From NCBI RefSeq assembly GCF_026003995.1, contig NZ_BPIG01000001.1, positions 124,001-188,000 of the forward strand: a stretch of DNA of 64,000 nt, read 5' to 3'. Below the pieces are notes generated by a model. The model was not told the origin of the DNA. It saw only the letters and a list, made by a program, of their open reading frames with translations, and did no database searches. Each line of letters starts with the position of its first letter. The stretch's first letter is position 1. The position numbers were made by a program, and so were the translations under genes. Positions 9,193-19,441 of the stretch are shown in pieces. The stretch is from Tepidiforma sp. Its GTDB lineage: Bacteria > Chloroflexota > Dehalococcoidia > Tepidiformales > Tepidiformaceae.

Positions 9193-9861
9193 GTGAGCGA
9201 CGCCGACCCGTCCGATGCGGTCCTCGCCGGCGCCCGTGCGGCTGCCCCCATCGCCCTCGTCGTCGCCGTGTTCGGGGCCTCCTTCGGCGTGCTCGCGCCG
9301 GCCGCCGGCTTCAGCCCCGCTGCCGCGCTCGTCATGTCGGCGACCACGTTCGCAGGTTCCGCTCAATTCGCTGCCGTCTCGGTCCTCGCCGAGGGCGGGA
9401 GCCTCGCCGCCGCCGTCGCTGCGGCGCTCCTGCTCAACGCCCGCTACGGCCCGATCGGGCTCTCGGCGGCGCCTGCGCTGAGGGGCGGGCCGGCGCGCCG
9501 CTTCTTCGCCGCACAGCTCCTCGTCGACGAATCGTGGGCGATCGCTGCCGGGCCGTCGGGCCGCATCGCCCCCCGGCGGCTGCTCGGGGCCGGCGGAGCC
9601 CTCTACCTCGGGTGGGTCGCCGGGACGGCCGCGGGCCTCGCGGCGGGGACCGCCGTCGCCTCGCCGGCGGCGCTCGGCCTCGATGCCGCCTTCCCCGCGC
9701 TCTTCCTCGGGCTGCTCGCGCCGCTCCTGCGCAGCCCCGCCGGCCGCCGCGCGGCCGCCGCCGGCGCCGTCATCGGCCTCGCGCTCACGCCGGTCGCGCC
9801 GCCCGGTGTGCCCATCATCGCCGCCGCGCTGGGCGCGTTCGCCGGGGCTGCGCGCTCGTGA
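9193..9861 (+). CDS. azlC: AzlC-type branched-chain amino acid exporter, large subunit
   Basis: 222 residues, five or six membrane segments. FGASFGVLAPAAGFSPAAA and ATTFAGSAQFAAV match the conserved opening of AzlC/YgaZ proteins, and NARYGPIGLSAAP matches the next conserved segment. With the small subunit these export branched-chain amino acids. The next gene starts in the last codons (GTGA overlap) and encodes the expected partner. Confidence 0.88.
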   Translation: MSDADPSDAVLAGARAAAPIALVVAVFGASFGVLAPAAGFSPAAALVMSATTFAGSAQFAAVSVLAEGGSLAAAVAAALLLNARYGPIGLSAAPALRGGPARRFFAAQLLVDESWAIAAGPSGRIAPRRLLGAGGALYLGWVAGTAAGLAAGTAVASPAALGLDAAFPALFLGLLAPLLRSPAGRRAAAAGAVIGLALTPVAPPGVPIIAAALGAFAGAARS

Positions 9862-10166
9862 GCGCCGCCTGGGCGGCCGTCGTCCTCGTCGGCCTCGGCA
9901 CCGCTGCCTTGAAAGGGGCTGGCCCGCTCTTCTTCGGCGGCCGCACCCCGGGCGAGCGGCTCAACCGCCTCCTCGAAGCGCTCGCGCCGGCGCTGCTCGC
10001 CGCGCTCGTCGCGACCTCCACCGCCGCCGACGGCGGCCGCCTCGCGCTCGATGCGCGCTCAGCCGGCGTCGCCGCCGCCGCGCTGCTGCTCGCGTTCCGG
10101 GCGCCGGCCATCGCCGCCATCGCCGCCGCCGCGGCCGTCGCCGCCCTCGTCCGCGCGGCCGCGTGA
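9858..10166 (+). CDS. azlD: AzlD-type branched-chain amino acid exporter, small subunit
   Basis: 102 residues with four hydrophobic helices, GTG start inside the azlC stop. GTAALKGAGPLFFGGR and the short length fit AzlD (DUF1-type small permease partner). The pair azlCD is conserved in many bacteria. Confidence 0.82.
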   Translation: MSAAWAAVVLVGLGTAALKGAGPLFFGGRTPGERLNRLLEALAPALLAALVATSTAADGGRLALDARSAGVAAAALLLAFRAPAIAAIAAAAAVAALVRAAA

Positions 10167-10176
10167 ACGGACGCGC

Positions 10177-10677
10177 CTACGCCGGCGCCCGCACCACGAG
10201 CACGGGCCGACCGCTCGCCCGGATGACCTCCTCCGCGACGCTCCCTGCGAGCAGGTGTGAGAGCCCCGAGCGGCCGTGCGTGGCCATCGCGATGACGTCG
10301 GCATCCAGCTCGTTCGCCAGCTCGATGATCGCCTTCGCCGCCTGGTCCGCCCACTCCACGTGGACCGTGACCGCGGCGCCCGGCAGCTCCGCCTTCGCGA
10401 TGTCCTCCAGCTTCTCCCGCCACTCGGTCGATTTCCGGGCGATCGCCTCGCCGTGGCTCTCGATCAGCCGCGGCGCAGGGATGCGGATCGCCGCGGTGCC
10501 GAACGCCGCCCCGAGCGGCTCGCGGACCGGATGTTCCGACCTGCCGCGGACCGCGCCGGGGTCGAGCACCGTCGCGAGGTGCACCTCGATCCCGGGCGCC
10601 ATCTCCACGAGCCGGCGCACCGCCGGCATGATCGCCAGCGCCGTCGCGCTCCCATCCAGCGGAACCAGTGCGCGCAT
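10177..10677 (-). CDS. Universal stress protein (UspA family)
   Basis: 166 residues. Starts MRALVPLDGSATA, a USP first strand, and ends with the ATP-binding motif G-x2-G-x9-G-S (HGRSGLSHLLAGSVAEEV near residues 134-151), so it is the ATP-binding type. The ATG at 10677 is preceded by GGAGG at normal spacing; the longer open frame upstream is not USP-like. Divergent from the His-rich membrane protein gene and convergent with azlD. Usps bind ATP and respond to stress; the specific role is unknown. Confidence 0.88.
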   Translation of the reverse strand: MRALVPLDGSATALAIMPAVRRLVEMAPGIEVHLATVLDPGAVRGRSEHPVREPLGAAFGTAAIRIPAPRLIESHGEAIARKSTEWREKLEDIAKAELPGAAVTVHVEWADQAAKAIIELANELDADVIAMATHGRSGLSHLLAGSVAEEVIRASGRPVLVVRAPA

Positions 10678-10937
10678 CGCCGAACCTCCAGCCGTTTCCC
10701 GCATCCTGCCCGCCCCGGCGTCCCTCGCCACCGGCCATTCGGTCCACCCCGCGCCGTCCGGCCGGCCCGAACGTCAACAAAACGTTATCTTCGAAAAATT
10801 CCGCTCCCGCCCTCTTGCGCTCCCTGCTGAGCAGGTGCTAAAAAGTGGGTGGGCCGCGCTGGATGTCGTGTCCGCTCCACACATCCACCGGCCCTATTTT
10901 GTTGCCACTCGGCGGTGCCCTTCCCGCCGCCTGCTGG
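10678..10937. other. Intergenic region between divergent uspA-like and His-rich genes
   Basis: The region is locally AT-richer than its surroundings around 10775-10800. It contains a short inverted repeat (AACGT/ACGTT near 10771-10787), a perfect 6-bp inverted repeat CCTGCT-G-AGCAGG near 10823-10835 and no ORF of interest. Promoters for both flanking genes must lie here. Confidence 0.4.
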
Positions 10938-10943
10938 TACACT
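10938..10943 (+). promoter_or_regulatory. -10 box (TACACT), leaderless start
   Basis: TACACT ends 8 nt before the ATG at 10952; the intervening 8 nt contain no ribosome binding site. Confidence 0.45.
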
Positions 10944-10951
10944 CGAGCCCG

Positions 10952-11305
10952 ATGAAGACGCGCCTCATCTCCGCCACGATCGCCGCCTCCCTGTTCGCCC
11001 TCGCGCTGGCCGCGCCCGTCCTGGCCGATGACGGCCACGGCGCACCGGACCCGATGGTCCAGTCCGGCGGCGGCGGGAGCGGCGTGCTCGAGCCCGTGCT
11101 CTGGTCGCTCGCCGGGGTCGCCATCTTCGCCGTCGGCCTCGGCGTCCTCTACCTCCTCAAGCGGCAGGTCGGCGGCTTCCCGGAGAACCCGGACTGGGTC
11201 GCGCCGATCTCCATCATGCGCTCGCGCGACCTCCCGGCGGACGATGGCGACGCCCACGGCCACGGCGACAGCCACGGCCACGACGCCCACGCGCCCGCCC
11301 ACTGA
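10952..11305 (+). CDS. Small secreted or membrane protein with His-rich tail
   Basis: 117 residues. Signal peptide at 1-25 (ISATIAASLFALALAAPVLA, likely cut after ADD or just before it), a Gly-rich linker, one transmembrane helix (about 46-70) ending in YLLKRQVGG, then a cytoplasmic tail ending in alternating His/Gly/Asp (HGHGDSHGHD and a final HAPAH). The tail has eight or more histidines and could bind Ni, Zn or Cu, or act as a metal buffer. I do not recognise a named family. Confidence 0.7.
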   Translation: MKTRLISATIAASLFALALAAPVLADDGHGAPDPMVQSGGGGSGVLEPVLWSLAGVAIFAVGLGVLYLLKRQVGGFPENPDWVAPISIMRSRDLPADDGDAHGHGDSHGHDAHAPAH

Positions 11306-11345
11306 CGGCGCGCCGCCCCGTTTCGCAACCTGCACCATAGCGAAC

Positions 11346-11371
11346 GAGCCCGGCTCTCTGGAGCCGGGCTC
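11346..11371. terminator. Bidirectional GC-rich hairpin between convergent genes
   Basis: An 11-bp perfect stem GAGCCCGGCTC / GAGCCGGGCTC with a 4-nt loop lies between the His-rich gene (+) and rplA (-). Neither strand has a U-tract, so it may act as an intrinsic terminator of the U-poor type or as an mRNA end-protecting stem. Confidence 0.55.
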
Positions 11372-11393
11372 GCTGCTTCCCGCGGTCTGCGGA

Positions 11394-12107
11394 CTACGTC
11401 AGCTTGAGCGACAGCGTCTGGGCCAGGTCGAGGTGGATGCCGGGCCCCATCGTCGTCGTCAGCGTCGCGCTGCGAATGTACTGGCCCTTCGCCTCCTTCG
11501 GCTTCGCCGCGTTCACCGCCTCGATGAGCGCCGCCATGTTCTCCTTCAGTTTCCGGTCCTCGAAGCTCACCTTGCCGAGCGGCACATGGATGTTCGCCAG
11601 CCGGTCGAGCCGGAACTCGACGCGGCCCTGCTTCGCCTCCTGGACCGACTTCGCGATGTCCTCCGCGCCCACGACCGTCCCCGAGCGGGGGTTCGGCATC
11701 AGGCCGCGCGGGCCGAGGATGCGGCCGAGCCGGCCGACCTTGCCCATCATCTCCCGCGTCGCAATCGCGACGTCGAAGTCGAGGAAGCCGCCCTCGATCT
11801 GCTTGATCAGGTCATCGCTGCCGACGAAATCGGCGCCGGCCTCGCGGGCGGCCGCGGCGGCGTCGCCCTCGGCGAACACCAGCACCCGCATCACCTTGCC
11901 CAGCCCGTGCGGCAGCACCGTCGAACCGCGAATCTGCTGCTCCGCATGCCGCGGGTCGAGGCCCGTCTTGATGTGGAGTTCGACCGTCTCATCGAACTTC
12001 GCGGGGTGAATCTCCTTCGCGAGCGCGATCGCTTCGTCCACGCCGTAGAGCCGCGACTTGTCGACCTTCGCGGCAGCTTCCCGGTAGCGCTTCCCGTGCT
12101 TCGGCAT
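11394..12107 (-). CDS. rplA: 50S ribosomal protein L1
   Basis: 237 residues starting [29 protein letters not shown] and the signature segment [18 protein letters not shown] identify L1, which binds 23S rRNA at the E-site stalk and usually represses its own operon by binding the rplK leader. The start codon overlaps the rplK stop (ATGA at 12107). Length is standard. rplJ and rplL do not follow; the operon ends here at a hairpin. Confidence 0.97.
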   Translation of the reverse strand: MPKHGKRYREAAAKVDKSRLYGVDEAIALAKEIHPAKFDETVELHIKTGLDPRHAEQQIRGSTVLPHGLGKVMRVLVFAEGDAAAAAREAGADFVGSDDLIKQIEGGFLDFDVAIATREMMGKVGRLGRILGPRGLMPNPRSGTVVGAEDIAKSVQEAKQGRVEFRLDRLANIHVPLGKVSFEDRKLKENMAALIEAVNAAKPKEAKGQYIRSATLTTTMGPGIHLDLAQTLSLKLT

Positions 12108-12532
12108 CAGTCCACCACCTCGATGCCCATGCTGCGCGCCGTCCCCTCGATGATCCGCATCGCCTCGTCGACGGTGTTCGCGTTGAGGTCGGGCAGCTTC
12201 GTCTCGGCAATCTTCCGGATATCCTCGGTCGTCACCCGGCCGACCTTGTTCAGGCGCGGGTTGCCGCTCCCCTTCTCGATCCCCGCCGCCCGGCGGAGCA
12301 GGTCGGCCGCGGGCGGAGTCTTGAGGACGAACGTGAACGACCGGTCCTCGTAAACGGTCAGCTGGGCCGGGATGATTAGCCCAATCTTGTCCTGCGTGCG
12401 GGCGTTGTATTCCTTGCAGAACTCCATGATGTTCACGCCGTGCTGGCCGAGCGCAGGGCCAACCGGCGGTGCCGGGTTCGCTTTCCCGGCGGGCAGCTGC
12501 AGCGTGAGCACTGCCCTCACTTTCTTCGCCAA
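12107..12532 (-). CDS. rplK: 50S ribosomal protein L11
   Basis: 141 residues from a TTG at 12532, the standard L11 length. AGGAG lies 7 nt upstream of the TTG and fixes the start; the longer frame to 12607 would add 25 unrelated residues. [19 protein letters not shown] and the C-terminal [14 protein letters not shown] are diagnostic. L11 forms the GTPase-associated centre with 23S rRNA. Upstream, a promoter and a leader of about 70 nt could host L1 autoregulation. Confidence 0.97.
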   Translation of the reverse strand: MAKKVRAVLTLQLPAGKANPAPPVGPALGQHGVNIMEFCKEYNARTQDKIGLIIPAQLTVYEDRSFTFVLKTPPAADLLRRAAGIEKGSGNPRLNKVGRVTTEDIRKIAETKLPDLNANTVDEAMRIIEGTARSMGIEVVD

Positions 12533-12609
12533 TGTCGTCTCCTTGTGTCCAAGCGGCGCGGCGTCCCGCGCCTCCACGAGTCCCGCCGCATCGGGCGAGC
12601 CAACCATTG

Positions 12610-12638
12610 AGTATCGCCGCTTCCCCCGTCTGGGACAA
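12610..12638 (-). promoter_or_regulatory. Promoter of rplK-rplA
   Basis: On the minus strand TTGTCC (12633-12638) and GATACT (12610-12615) are separated by 17 bp. Transcription would start near 12603 and give a leader of about 70 nt before the rplK TTG. Confidence 0.5.
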
Positions 12639-12690
12639 TCCCGCCGCCCGGCCTGCCGCGCGTCTCTCGCCCCCGGCGAACCTTTCGCGC

Positions 12691-12712
12691 CCGGTAAAAG
12701 GCGATTTACCGG
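12691..12712. promoter_or_regulatory. Perfect inverted repeat, candidate operator
   Basis: CCGGTAAA-aggcga-TTTACCGG, an 8-bp perfect inverted repeat between the divergent rplK and peptide-ABC promoters. Its centre is about 50 bp upstream of the inferred start of the ABC operon, a position typical of activator sites. It could instead be a fortuitous stem-loop. Confidence 0.4.
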
Positions 12713-12743
12713 AAAGATGACTTCCCCGAACCGGCCTCGTGCG

Positions 12744-12749
12744 TATACT
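12744..12749 (+). promoter_or_regulatory. -10 box (TATACT) of the peptide ABC operon
   Basis: TATACT, close to consensus, 74 nt before the chosen ATG of the binding protein. No obvious -35, which would fit regulation from the inverted repeat upstream. Confidence 0.5.
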
Positions 12750-12822
12750 CCCCGAATCGCCCTCGCGTTCTATGGCATCCATCGAAGCGAGGCGAACACA
12801 GCATGGGGGGACCTCATCACCT

Positions 12823-14634
12823 ATGTCCGAGAACTACTGGACGCAACGACTCGCCCGGCAGGGCATCAGCCGGCGCCGTATCCTCGGCGGCGCCGCAACC
12901 GCTGGCATCGGCGCGGCGGCCCTCGGCCTCGTCGGATGCGGCGGCGGCGACGACAACAAGAACGGCGGCACCGCCACCACCCCGGCCGGCTCCGGCACCC
13001 CTGCCGCCAGCCCGACGGCAGGCGCGCAAACGCCCCAGAAGGGCGGCACCGCCCGCTTCGTCTCCGCCAACAACACCTGGGACACCTTCGACGTCGACCG
13101 CTCCCGCTTCTCCCCGGTCGCGTGGCTCATGGGCATGACGAACCTCGGCGTCACCCAGTGGAAGAGCTTCACCAGGGCCGAAATCGAAGGCGCGTTCGCC
13201 GAGAAGTGGGAGCAGCCCGACCCCAACACCATCGTCTTCACCGTCCGCCAGAACCTCTTCTGGCACGATAAGCCGCCCGTCAACGGCCGCCAGGCCACCG
13301 CCGAGGACATCGCCTTCTTCATCAACCGCAACAAGAGCGGCAAGCTCCTCGACGGCACCGACGACCCCAACTTCTACCGCAAGTCCGCCTACCAGAACGT
13401 GGACAAGGTCGAAGTCGTCGACAACCGCACCGTCCGCGTCACCTTCACCAAGCCGGACCCCTTCTTCCTCACCACCCTCGCCGGCTCCTACTCGAAGGTC
13501 CAGGCTCCCGAAGCCGTCCGCGCCTTCGAAAAAGACTACGCCAACATGAAGGCGGACCTCGTCATCGGCACCGGCGCCTTCGTCCTCCAGAAGTGGAGCG
13601 CCGACGGCGACTCCCAGTGGGTCCGCAACGAGAAGTTCTACACCCAGGTCAACTGGGACGGCGTGAAGTGGCTCCCGCTCTTCACGGACCAGACCGCCCA
13701 GCAGGCCGCCTTCGAACAGAAGCAGCTCGACGCCTTCATCCCGACCCAGAACCAGGTCATCCAGGACCTGCTCCGGCGGTACGAAGGCAAGATCCATGAG
13801 GTCAAGATCTTCGGCGGCAACCCGCAGGCCGGCACCTACTACGGCGGCGCCGCCCCGTGGAACAACCCGAACCTCATCGGCGCCATCTTCCGCGCGCTCG
13901 ACCGCCGCGCCCTCATCCAGTCGCTCCTCCAGGGCAAGGGCGTCCTTTCCGGCAACGTCCCGCCCACGCAGGCCGCCTTCGCCATCACCGAGAAGGAGCT
14001 CATCACCTTCCCCGGCTACCTCGAGGACCGCGCCAAGGACGAGGCCGAAGCCAAGAAGATGTGGGAAGCCGGCGGCGGCCCGGCGCTCGGCGACATCATC
14101 GTCGACATCCCCGATATCTGGGAGGGTCTCTACTCCGGTGGCGCCGCGCTCATCACCAACAACCTCAAGCGCGTCCTCGGCAACAACTTCATCGCGAAGA
14201 CCGAGCCGTACGCCACGATCACCAACAAGATCGTCAAGCAAGAGTACGGCAACGGGAAGAACAACATCTGGTACGGCTGGATCACGGAGGTCTCCGACCC
14301 CGAGCCCACGCTCCTCAACTACCTCCAGTACAACTCGACCCAGGCCCAGTTCCAGCAGTTCGGCGTCAAGATCGATAAGGTCGACCAGCTCACCGCCCAG
14401 GCTGTCACCGAGTTCGACATCGCCAAGCGGCAGGAGCTGTCCAAGGAGGTGATGCGCGAGCTGGTGAAGAACTACGGCGCCGGCATCCCCTACAACCTGG
14501 TCGCCGTCAACTCCTCCCTCCGCTGGAACTACCTCAAGTACCCGGAGGCCGTCGCCTTCGTCCAGCAGCACCAGTACGGCACCCAGTTCTGGTTCGACCA
14601 GAACGACCCGACCTGGCAGGGCCGGACGGCGTAA
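12823..14634 (+). CDS. ABC transporter substrate-binding lipoprotein, family 5 (peptide type)
   Basis: 603 residues. The N-terminus has [15 protein letters not shown], a twin-arginine-like motif, followed by a lipobox ALGLVGC at about residue 45, so it is probably a Tat-exported lipoprotein. A Thr/Ala/Pro linker precedes the SBP_bac_5 fold: the regions starting [17 protein letters not shown] and the later [10 protein letters not shown] are as expected in oligopeptide/dipeptide binding proteins. An in-frame ATG at 12772 would add 17 residues; 12823 is preferred because a run of six G precedes it by about 12 nt. It heads an operon with two permeases. Confidence 0.9.
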   Translation: MSENYWTQRLARQGISRRRILGGAATAGIGAAALGLVGCGGGDDNKNGGTATTPAGSGTPAASPTAGAQTPQKGGTARFVSANNTWDTFDVDRSRFSPVAWLMGMTNLGVTQWKSFTRAEIEGAFAEKWEQPDPNTIVFTVRQNLFWHDKPPVNGRQATAEDIAFFINRNKSGKLLDGTDDPNFYRKSAYQNVDKVEVVDNRTVRVTFTKPDPFFLTTLAGSYSKVQAPEAVRAFEKDYANMKADLVIGTGAFVLQKWSADGDSQWVRNEKFYTQVNWDGVKWLPLFTDQTAQQAAFEQKQLDAFIPTQNQVIQDLLRRYEGKIHEVKIFGGNPQAGTYYGGAAPWNNPNLIGAIFRALDRRALIQSLLQGKGVLSGNVPPTQAAFAITEKELITFPGYLEDRAKDEAEAKKMWEAGGGPALGDIIVDIPDIWEGLYSGGAALITNNLKRVLGNNFIAKTEPYATITNKIVKQEYGNGKNNIWYGWITEVSDPEPTLLNYLQYNSTQAQFQQFGVKIDKVDQLTAQAVTEFDIAKRQELSKEVMRELVKNYGAGIPYNLVAVNSSLRWNYLKYPEAVAFVQQHQYGTQFWFDQNDPTWQGRTA

Positions 14635-14721
14635 GCTCATCCATCCACTGCGGGCCGGGAGGCGCTAGAATGCGCCCTCGGCCCGCAGTGCACGTTCGAA
14701 GGGACAAGGGGGACAGCAACC

Positions 14722-15693
14722 GTGAGGAGCTACATCCTGCGCCGGGTGGTCGTGAACATCCCGGTCATCTGGCTGGTCGCGACACTCGTCTTCTTCGCGA
14801 CCAGCGTCCTGCCGGGCGACTTCGTCGCCCAGCGCATCGCCGCCCAGGACCCGACATCCGGCGACCCGGCCGCCCGCCAGGCCCAGATCGACGCCGTCCG
14901 CAAGGACCTCGGCCTCGATAAGCCGGTCGTCCAGCGCTACTTCATCTACCTCGGGAACCTCCTCCGCGGCGATTTCGGCATCTCCTACCAGACCCGCGAG
15001 TCGGCCCTCGAAGGGATGAAGGAAGGCCTGCCCTACTCCATCCAGCTCGCCCTCATGTCCCTCATCATCGGCATCGTCACCTCCGTGCCGATCGGCATCA
15101 TCTCCGCCATCCGGCAGGACAGTCTCATCGACTACGTCCTCCGGGTGTTCGCCATCCTCGTCCTTGCCATGCCGAACTTCTGGCTGGCAACCATGGCCGT
15201 GCTGTACGTGGTCCGCTGGGGCCTGTGGGAGGTGCCCATCTCCAGCGCCCCCTTGCTCTGGGAGGACCCGGGCGCCAGCATCCGCCTCTTCATCATCCCC
15301 GCCGTCGTCGGCGGCCTCGCCTCCGGCGCCGGCGTCATGCGCCTCCTCCGCTCCCAGATGCTCGAAGTCCTGCGCCAGGACTACATCCGGACCGCCTGGG
15401 CGAAGGGCATGCGCGAGCGCGTCATCATCATCCGCCACGCGCTCAAGAATGCCCTCGTTCCCGTCGTCACCGTCCTCGGCCTCACCTTCGCCGGTCTCCT
15501 CTCCGGTAATGTCGTCTTCGAGAACATCTTCGCCATCCCGGGCGTCGGCCGGCGCATCCTCGCCGCCATCGTCGCCCGCGATGTCCCGGTGGTGCAGGCC
15601 TTCGTCCTCGTCATCGCCACCTTCGTCGTCTTCGTCAATCTCGCGATCGACCTCCTCTACGGCGTGCTCGATCCGCGCATCCGGTACTCCTAG
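14722..15693 (+). CDS. ABC transporter permease, OppB/DppB type
   Basis: 323 residues with six membrane segments. MRSYILRRVVVNIPVIWLVA is the conserved OppB start, and the EAA loop lies near residues 215-235 (RTAWAKGMRERVIIIRHALK). GTG start with GGGGGA upstream. A TAGAAT box near 14663 could give an internal promoter. Partner of the next gene in a heterodimeric channel. Confidence 0.92.
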   Translation: MRSYILRRVVVNIPVIWLVATLVFFATSVLPGDFVAQRIAAQDPTSGDPAARQAQIDAVRKDLGLDKPVVQRYFIYLGNLLRGDFGISYQTRESALEGMKEGLPYSIQLALMSLIIGIVTSVPIGIISAIRQDSLIDYVLRVFAILVLAMPNFWLATMAVLYVVRWGLWEVPISSAPLLWEDPGASIRLFIIPAVVGGLASGAGVMRLLRSQMLEVLRQDYIRTAWAKGMRERVIIIRHALKNALVPVVTVLGLTFAGLLSGNVVFENIFAIPGVGRRILAAIVARDVPVVQAFVLVIATFVVFVNLAIDLLYGVLDPRIRYS

Positions 15694-15705
15694 GAGGAAG
15701 CTGCC

Positions 15706-16746
15706 ATGGCTCAGGAACAGGCAGTGATGGAACGCCCCGGCACCTTCGGTGTGCCGCGGAGCCTCAGCGACCGCCCGGTCCTCGTCCGGGCGATGGTCCA
15801 CACCGGCCGCTTCTTCCGCTACAAGCCGCTCGGCGGATTCGGCGTCATCATCATCGGGCTCTGCGTCTTCGCCGCCATCTTCGCCGACGTCATCGACCGC
15901 TACGATCCGGAAGAGATTTTCAAAGCGCCGAACCCGGCCTACGACCCGGAGCTTGCCGAGAAAGCGCTCACCGACCCGACCATCCGGCTCCAGTACCCGC
16001 CGGAGAAGCTGGAGAAGAACGACCTGCCGATCCGGTTCGGCGGTCCCAGCTCGGCCCACTGGCTCGGCACCGACGGCCTCGGCCACGACCTCTACTCCCG
16101 CATCATCCACGGCTCCCGCACCGCCCTCTATGTCGGCCTCGGTGCCGCCCTCATCGCGACGGTCAGCGGCGTCATCGTCGGCCTCGCCAGCGCCTACTTC
16201 GGCGGGTTCGTCGACTTCTTCGTCCAGCGGATCGTCGACACGCTCCAGGCCTTCCCGCCGCTCGTCCTGCTGCTGCTGTTCGGCCAGGTGGTCGCCAACC
16301 CCACCCTGACGGTGAACACCATCGCCCTCGGCATCTTAGGCACGGCGAGTTCGTCGCGGGTCGTCCGCAGCGCCGTGCTTGCCGTGCGCGAAGAAGTCTA
16401 CGTGCTCGCCGCGCGCACACTCGGCGCGAGCGACCTCCGCATCATGATGCGCCACATCTTCCCCAACATCACCGCGCCGATCATCGTCACGTTCACCAGC
16501 TCGATCGGCATTTACATCCTCGTCGAAGCGACGCTCGCCTTCCTCGGGCTCGGCGACCCGACGGTTCCCTCCTGGGGCAAGATGATCGAAGAAGGCCGCC
16601 GCAACGGCCCCTCCAACCCGTGGATGGCCTTCATCGTCGGCATGGCGCTCACCTTCGTCGTCCTCGGCTTCAACCTCGCGGGCGATGCCCTGCGCGATGT
16701 GCTCGACCCGCGCCTCCGCGGCCGGGGCGGCCGCGCCGGCTTCTGA
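15706..16746 (+). CDS. ABC transporter permease, OppC/DppC type
   Basis: 346 residues. A long cytoplasmic N-terminus precedes TM1 (GGFGVIIIGLCVFAAIFADV); HWLGTDGLGHDLYSRIIHGS is the diagnostic OppC segment and AARTLGASDLRIMMRHIFPN is the EAA loop. AGGAGG overlaps the stop of the upstream permease, 7-8 nt before the ATG. The last 20 residues are Arg/Gly-rich. No ATPase gene follows; the operon ends at a strong hairpin, so OppD/OppF proteins must come from elsewhere. Confidence 0.92.
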   Translation: MAQEQAVMERPGTFGVPRSLSDRPVLVRAMVHTGRFFRYKPLGGFGVIIIGLCVFAAIFADVIDRYDPEEIFKAPNPAYDPELAEKALTDPTIRLQYPPEKLEKNDLPIRFGGPSSAHWLGTDGLGHDLYSRIIHGSRTALYVGLGAALIATVSGVIVGLASAYFGGFVDFFVQRIVDTLQAFPPLVLLLLFGQVVANPTLTVNTIALGILGTASSSRVVRSAVLAVREEVYVLAARTLGASDLRIMMRHIFPNITAPIIVTFTSSIGIYILVEATLAFLGLGDPTVPSWGKMIEEGRRNGPSNPWMAFIVGMALTFVVLGFNLAGDALRDVLDPRLRGRGGRAGF

Positions 16747-16783
16747 TGGCCGCCGCGACTCCTCGATCGCACTGATCGCAACG

Positions 16784-16818
16784 CGAAGCGCCCCGGCCAG
16801 TTCGGCCGGGGCGCTTCG
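16784..16818. terminator. Bidirectional terminator between ABC operon and nusG
   Basis: A perfect 15-bp stem (16784-16798 with 16804-16818) around a 5-nt loop, followed by GTTCG on the plus strand. It lies between convergent oppC-like and nusG genes and would terminate both. Confidence 0.7.
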
Positions 16819-16873
16819 TTCGTGCGCGGCAATCGGGCGGTGGGCCCTGGGCTGAAGAGGAAGCCCGCCCTCG

Positions 16874-17617
16874 TTAGACCCGCTCCACCTGCAGGAAGTC
16901 GAGCTCGACGGGCGTCTCGCGCCCGAACATGTTGACGATGACCTTGACGCGGCCCTTCTCGGTGTTGATCTCGTCCACCGTGCCGACGAAGTCCTCGAAC
17001 GGCCCATCGACGATACGCACCGACTGACCCGGCTGGAACGCGACGCGCACGCGCGGCTGCTCCATCCGCATCGCGCGGAGGATGTGGTTCACTTCCTCCT
17101 TCGAAAGCGGAACCGGCGCGGTGCCCGAGCTGACGAAGCCCGTCACGCCGGTGGTGTTGCGGATGAGCTGCCAGACCGCGAGCGCCTCCTGCCGCTTCTT
17201 CGCCTCGTTCTCGTCCGCCCCCGCCTCCCGCGCGCTCCCCTTCGTATCGGCGTCCTTCATCGCGTCGAGCGGGATGGTCTGGACCAGGACGTAGCCGGGG
17301 TAGAGCTTCCGCTTCACCGTCCGGCGCTGGCCGTCGCGGATTTCGATCTCGTCCTCGGTCGGGACGATGACGTGGAAGATCTTGTCGCTCGCGTCGACCT
17401 TGGCGACGGTCGCCTTGATTGCGTTGCGGACCTTGTTCTCGTGGCCGCTGTAGGTGTGGACGAAGTACCAGCGCCGCGTCGGGTCGTTGATCTCCTCGTC
17501 GGTCAGCTGCTCCTGTTCGAGCGCGTCCTCGTCCTTCCGCCGCCGCGGCGCGCGCTTCGGCTTCTGGTCGGGTCCGATATCGGAAAGCGCCGTAATCGCC
17601 TTCGGTTCGTCAGTCAT
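16874..17617 (-). CDS. nusG: Transcription termination/antitermination protein NusG
   Basis: 247 residues, longer than the usual 175-185. After an acidic and lysine-rich N-terminal extension of about 47 residues comes [16 protein letters not shown], the NGN domain start. [12 protein letters not shown] and NTTGVTGFV are conserved; between them is an extra charged segment (about residues 137-168, rich in K, E, D, A). The C-terminal KOW motif is [19 protein letters not shown]. NusG binds RNA polymerase and, in many bacteria, Rho and S10. The start at 17617 was chosen because MTDEP opens a plausible extension; it lies 2 nt from the secE stop. Confidence 0.95.
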   Translation of the reverse strand: MTDEPKAITALSDIGPDQKPKRAPRRRKDEDALEQEQLTDEEINDPTRRWYFVHTYSGHENKVRNAIKATVAKVDASDKIFHVIVPTEDEIEIRDGQRRTVKRKLYPGYVLVQTIPLDAMKDADTKGSAREAGADENEAKKRQEALAVWQLIRNTTGVTGFVSSGTAPVPLSKEEVNHILRAMRMEQPRVRVAFQPGQSVRIVDGPFEDFVGTVDEINTEKGRVKVIVNMFGRETPVELDFLQVERV

Positions 17618-17619
17618 CG

Positions 17620-17964
17620 TTAGAAGAACAGCCTCTCGATCGTCCAGCCGAAGACGAGGTCGACCGCGCCGAGGAAGAGCCCCATCAGCACGGCCACGAT
17701 GGCGACCACGATGGTGAGGTAGCGCGTCTCCTGGAAGGAGGGCCACGTCACCTTCCGCAGCTCCGCGATGACGTCGCCCACGAACCGCGGCTGCAGCCGC
17801 TTCAGGAACCCGAACGGGTTCCGCTTCGGGGCCTCCGGGCGGGCGATCGGCCCGGCCGGGGCCGAAGGCCGCGGCAGCGACGTCCGCGGCGCGCGAACCC
17901 CGTCGGCCGGCTGGGAACCCTCCGGCGCAGCAGTCGCCGCGCGCCGGCGTTGTGTTCGTGCCAT
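17620..17964 (-). CDS. secE: Preprotein translocase subunit SecE
   Basis: 114 residues. A Pro/Ala/Arg-rich extension of about 50 residues precedes the SecE core: [20 protein letters not shown] is the conserved amphipathic helix with the KVTWP motif, followed by one transmembrane helix. SecE clamps SecY in the translocon. Directly followed by nusG, the usual order. Confidence 0.93.
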   Translation of the reverse strand: MARTQRRRAATAAPEGSQPADGVRAPRTSLPRPSAPAGPIARPEAPKRNPFGFLKRLQPRFVGDVIAELRKVTWPSFQETRYLTIVVAIVAVLMGLFLGAVDLVFGWTIERLFF

Positions 17965-17969
17965 CGGCG

Positions 17970-18139
17970 TTACCGCGTCTCCCGGAACAGGACGTGCTTC
18001 CGCAGCCCCGGGTGATACTTCTTCAGCTCGAGCCGGCTGGAATCGTTCCGCCGGTTCTTCTGGGTCGTGTACCGGTACGCCGGCCCCTCCGTGCTCTGGA
18101 GGTGGATGATGATCCGGTCGCCCCCTTCTTGCTGGCCAT
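17970..18139 (-). CDS. rpmG: 50S ribosomal protein L33, apparent 1-nt frameshift at residue 6
   Basis: From residue 7 onward the frame ending at 17970 reads [19 protein letters not shown] and [16 protein letters not shown], clear L33 of the cysteine-free (non-zinc) type. The natural start ATG-GCC-AGC-AAG-AAG at 18139 is in a different frame: the G5 run at 18121-18125 (C5 on the plus strand) needs one more G to join MASKK to GGDRI. This looks like a homopolymer error in the sequence. Without it the only in-frame start is at 18170, giving an unnatural N-terminus. Lies between tuf and secE, its usual place. Confidence 0.82.
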
Positions 18140-18173
18140 GTGCTCTCTCCCTCCTGCCCGGGCAGGTCATACC

Positions 18174-19380
<1,207 letters not shown>

Positions 19381-19441
19381 GGGTTCCTTCTGCCCTCCGG
19401 GCCTGGTTTGGAACGGCGGCCCCGCCGCCGGGAATCCACAC

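Noticed and set aside
12739..12822. Longer start of the substrate-binding lipoprotein
   Set aside because: The GTG at 12739 overlaps the promoter box; a start at 12823 gives a proper Tat/lipoprotein signal.
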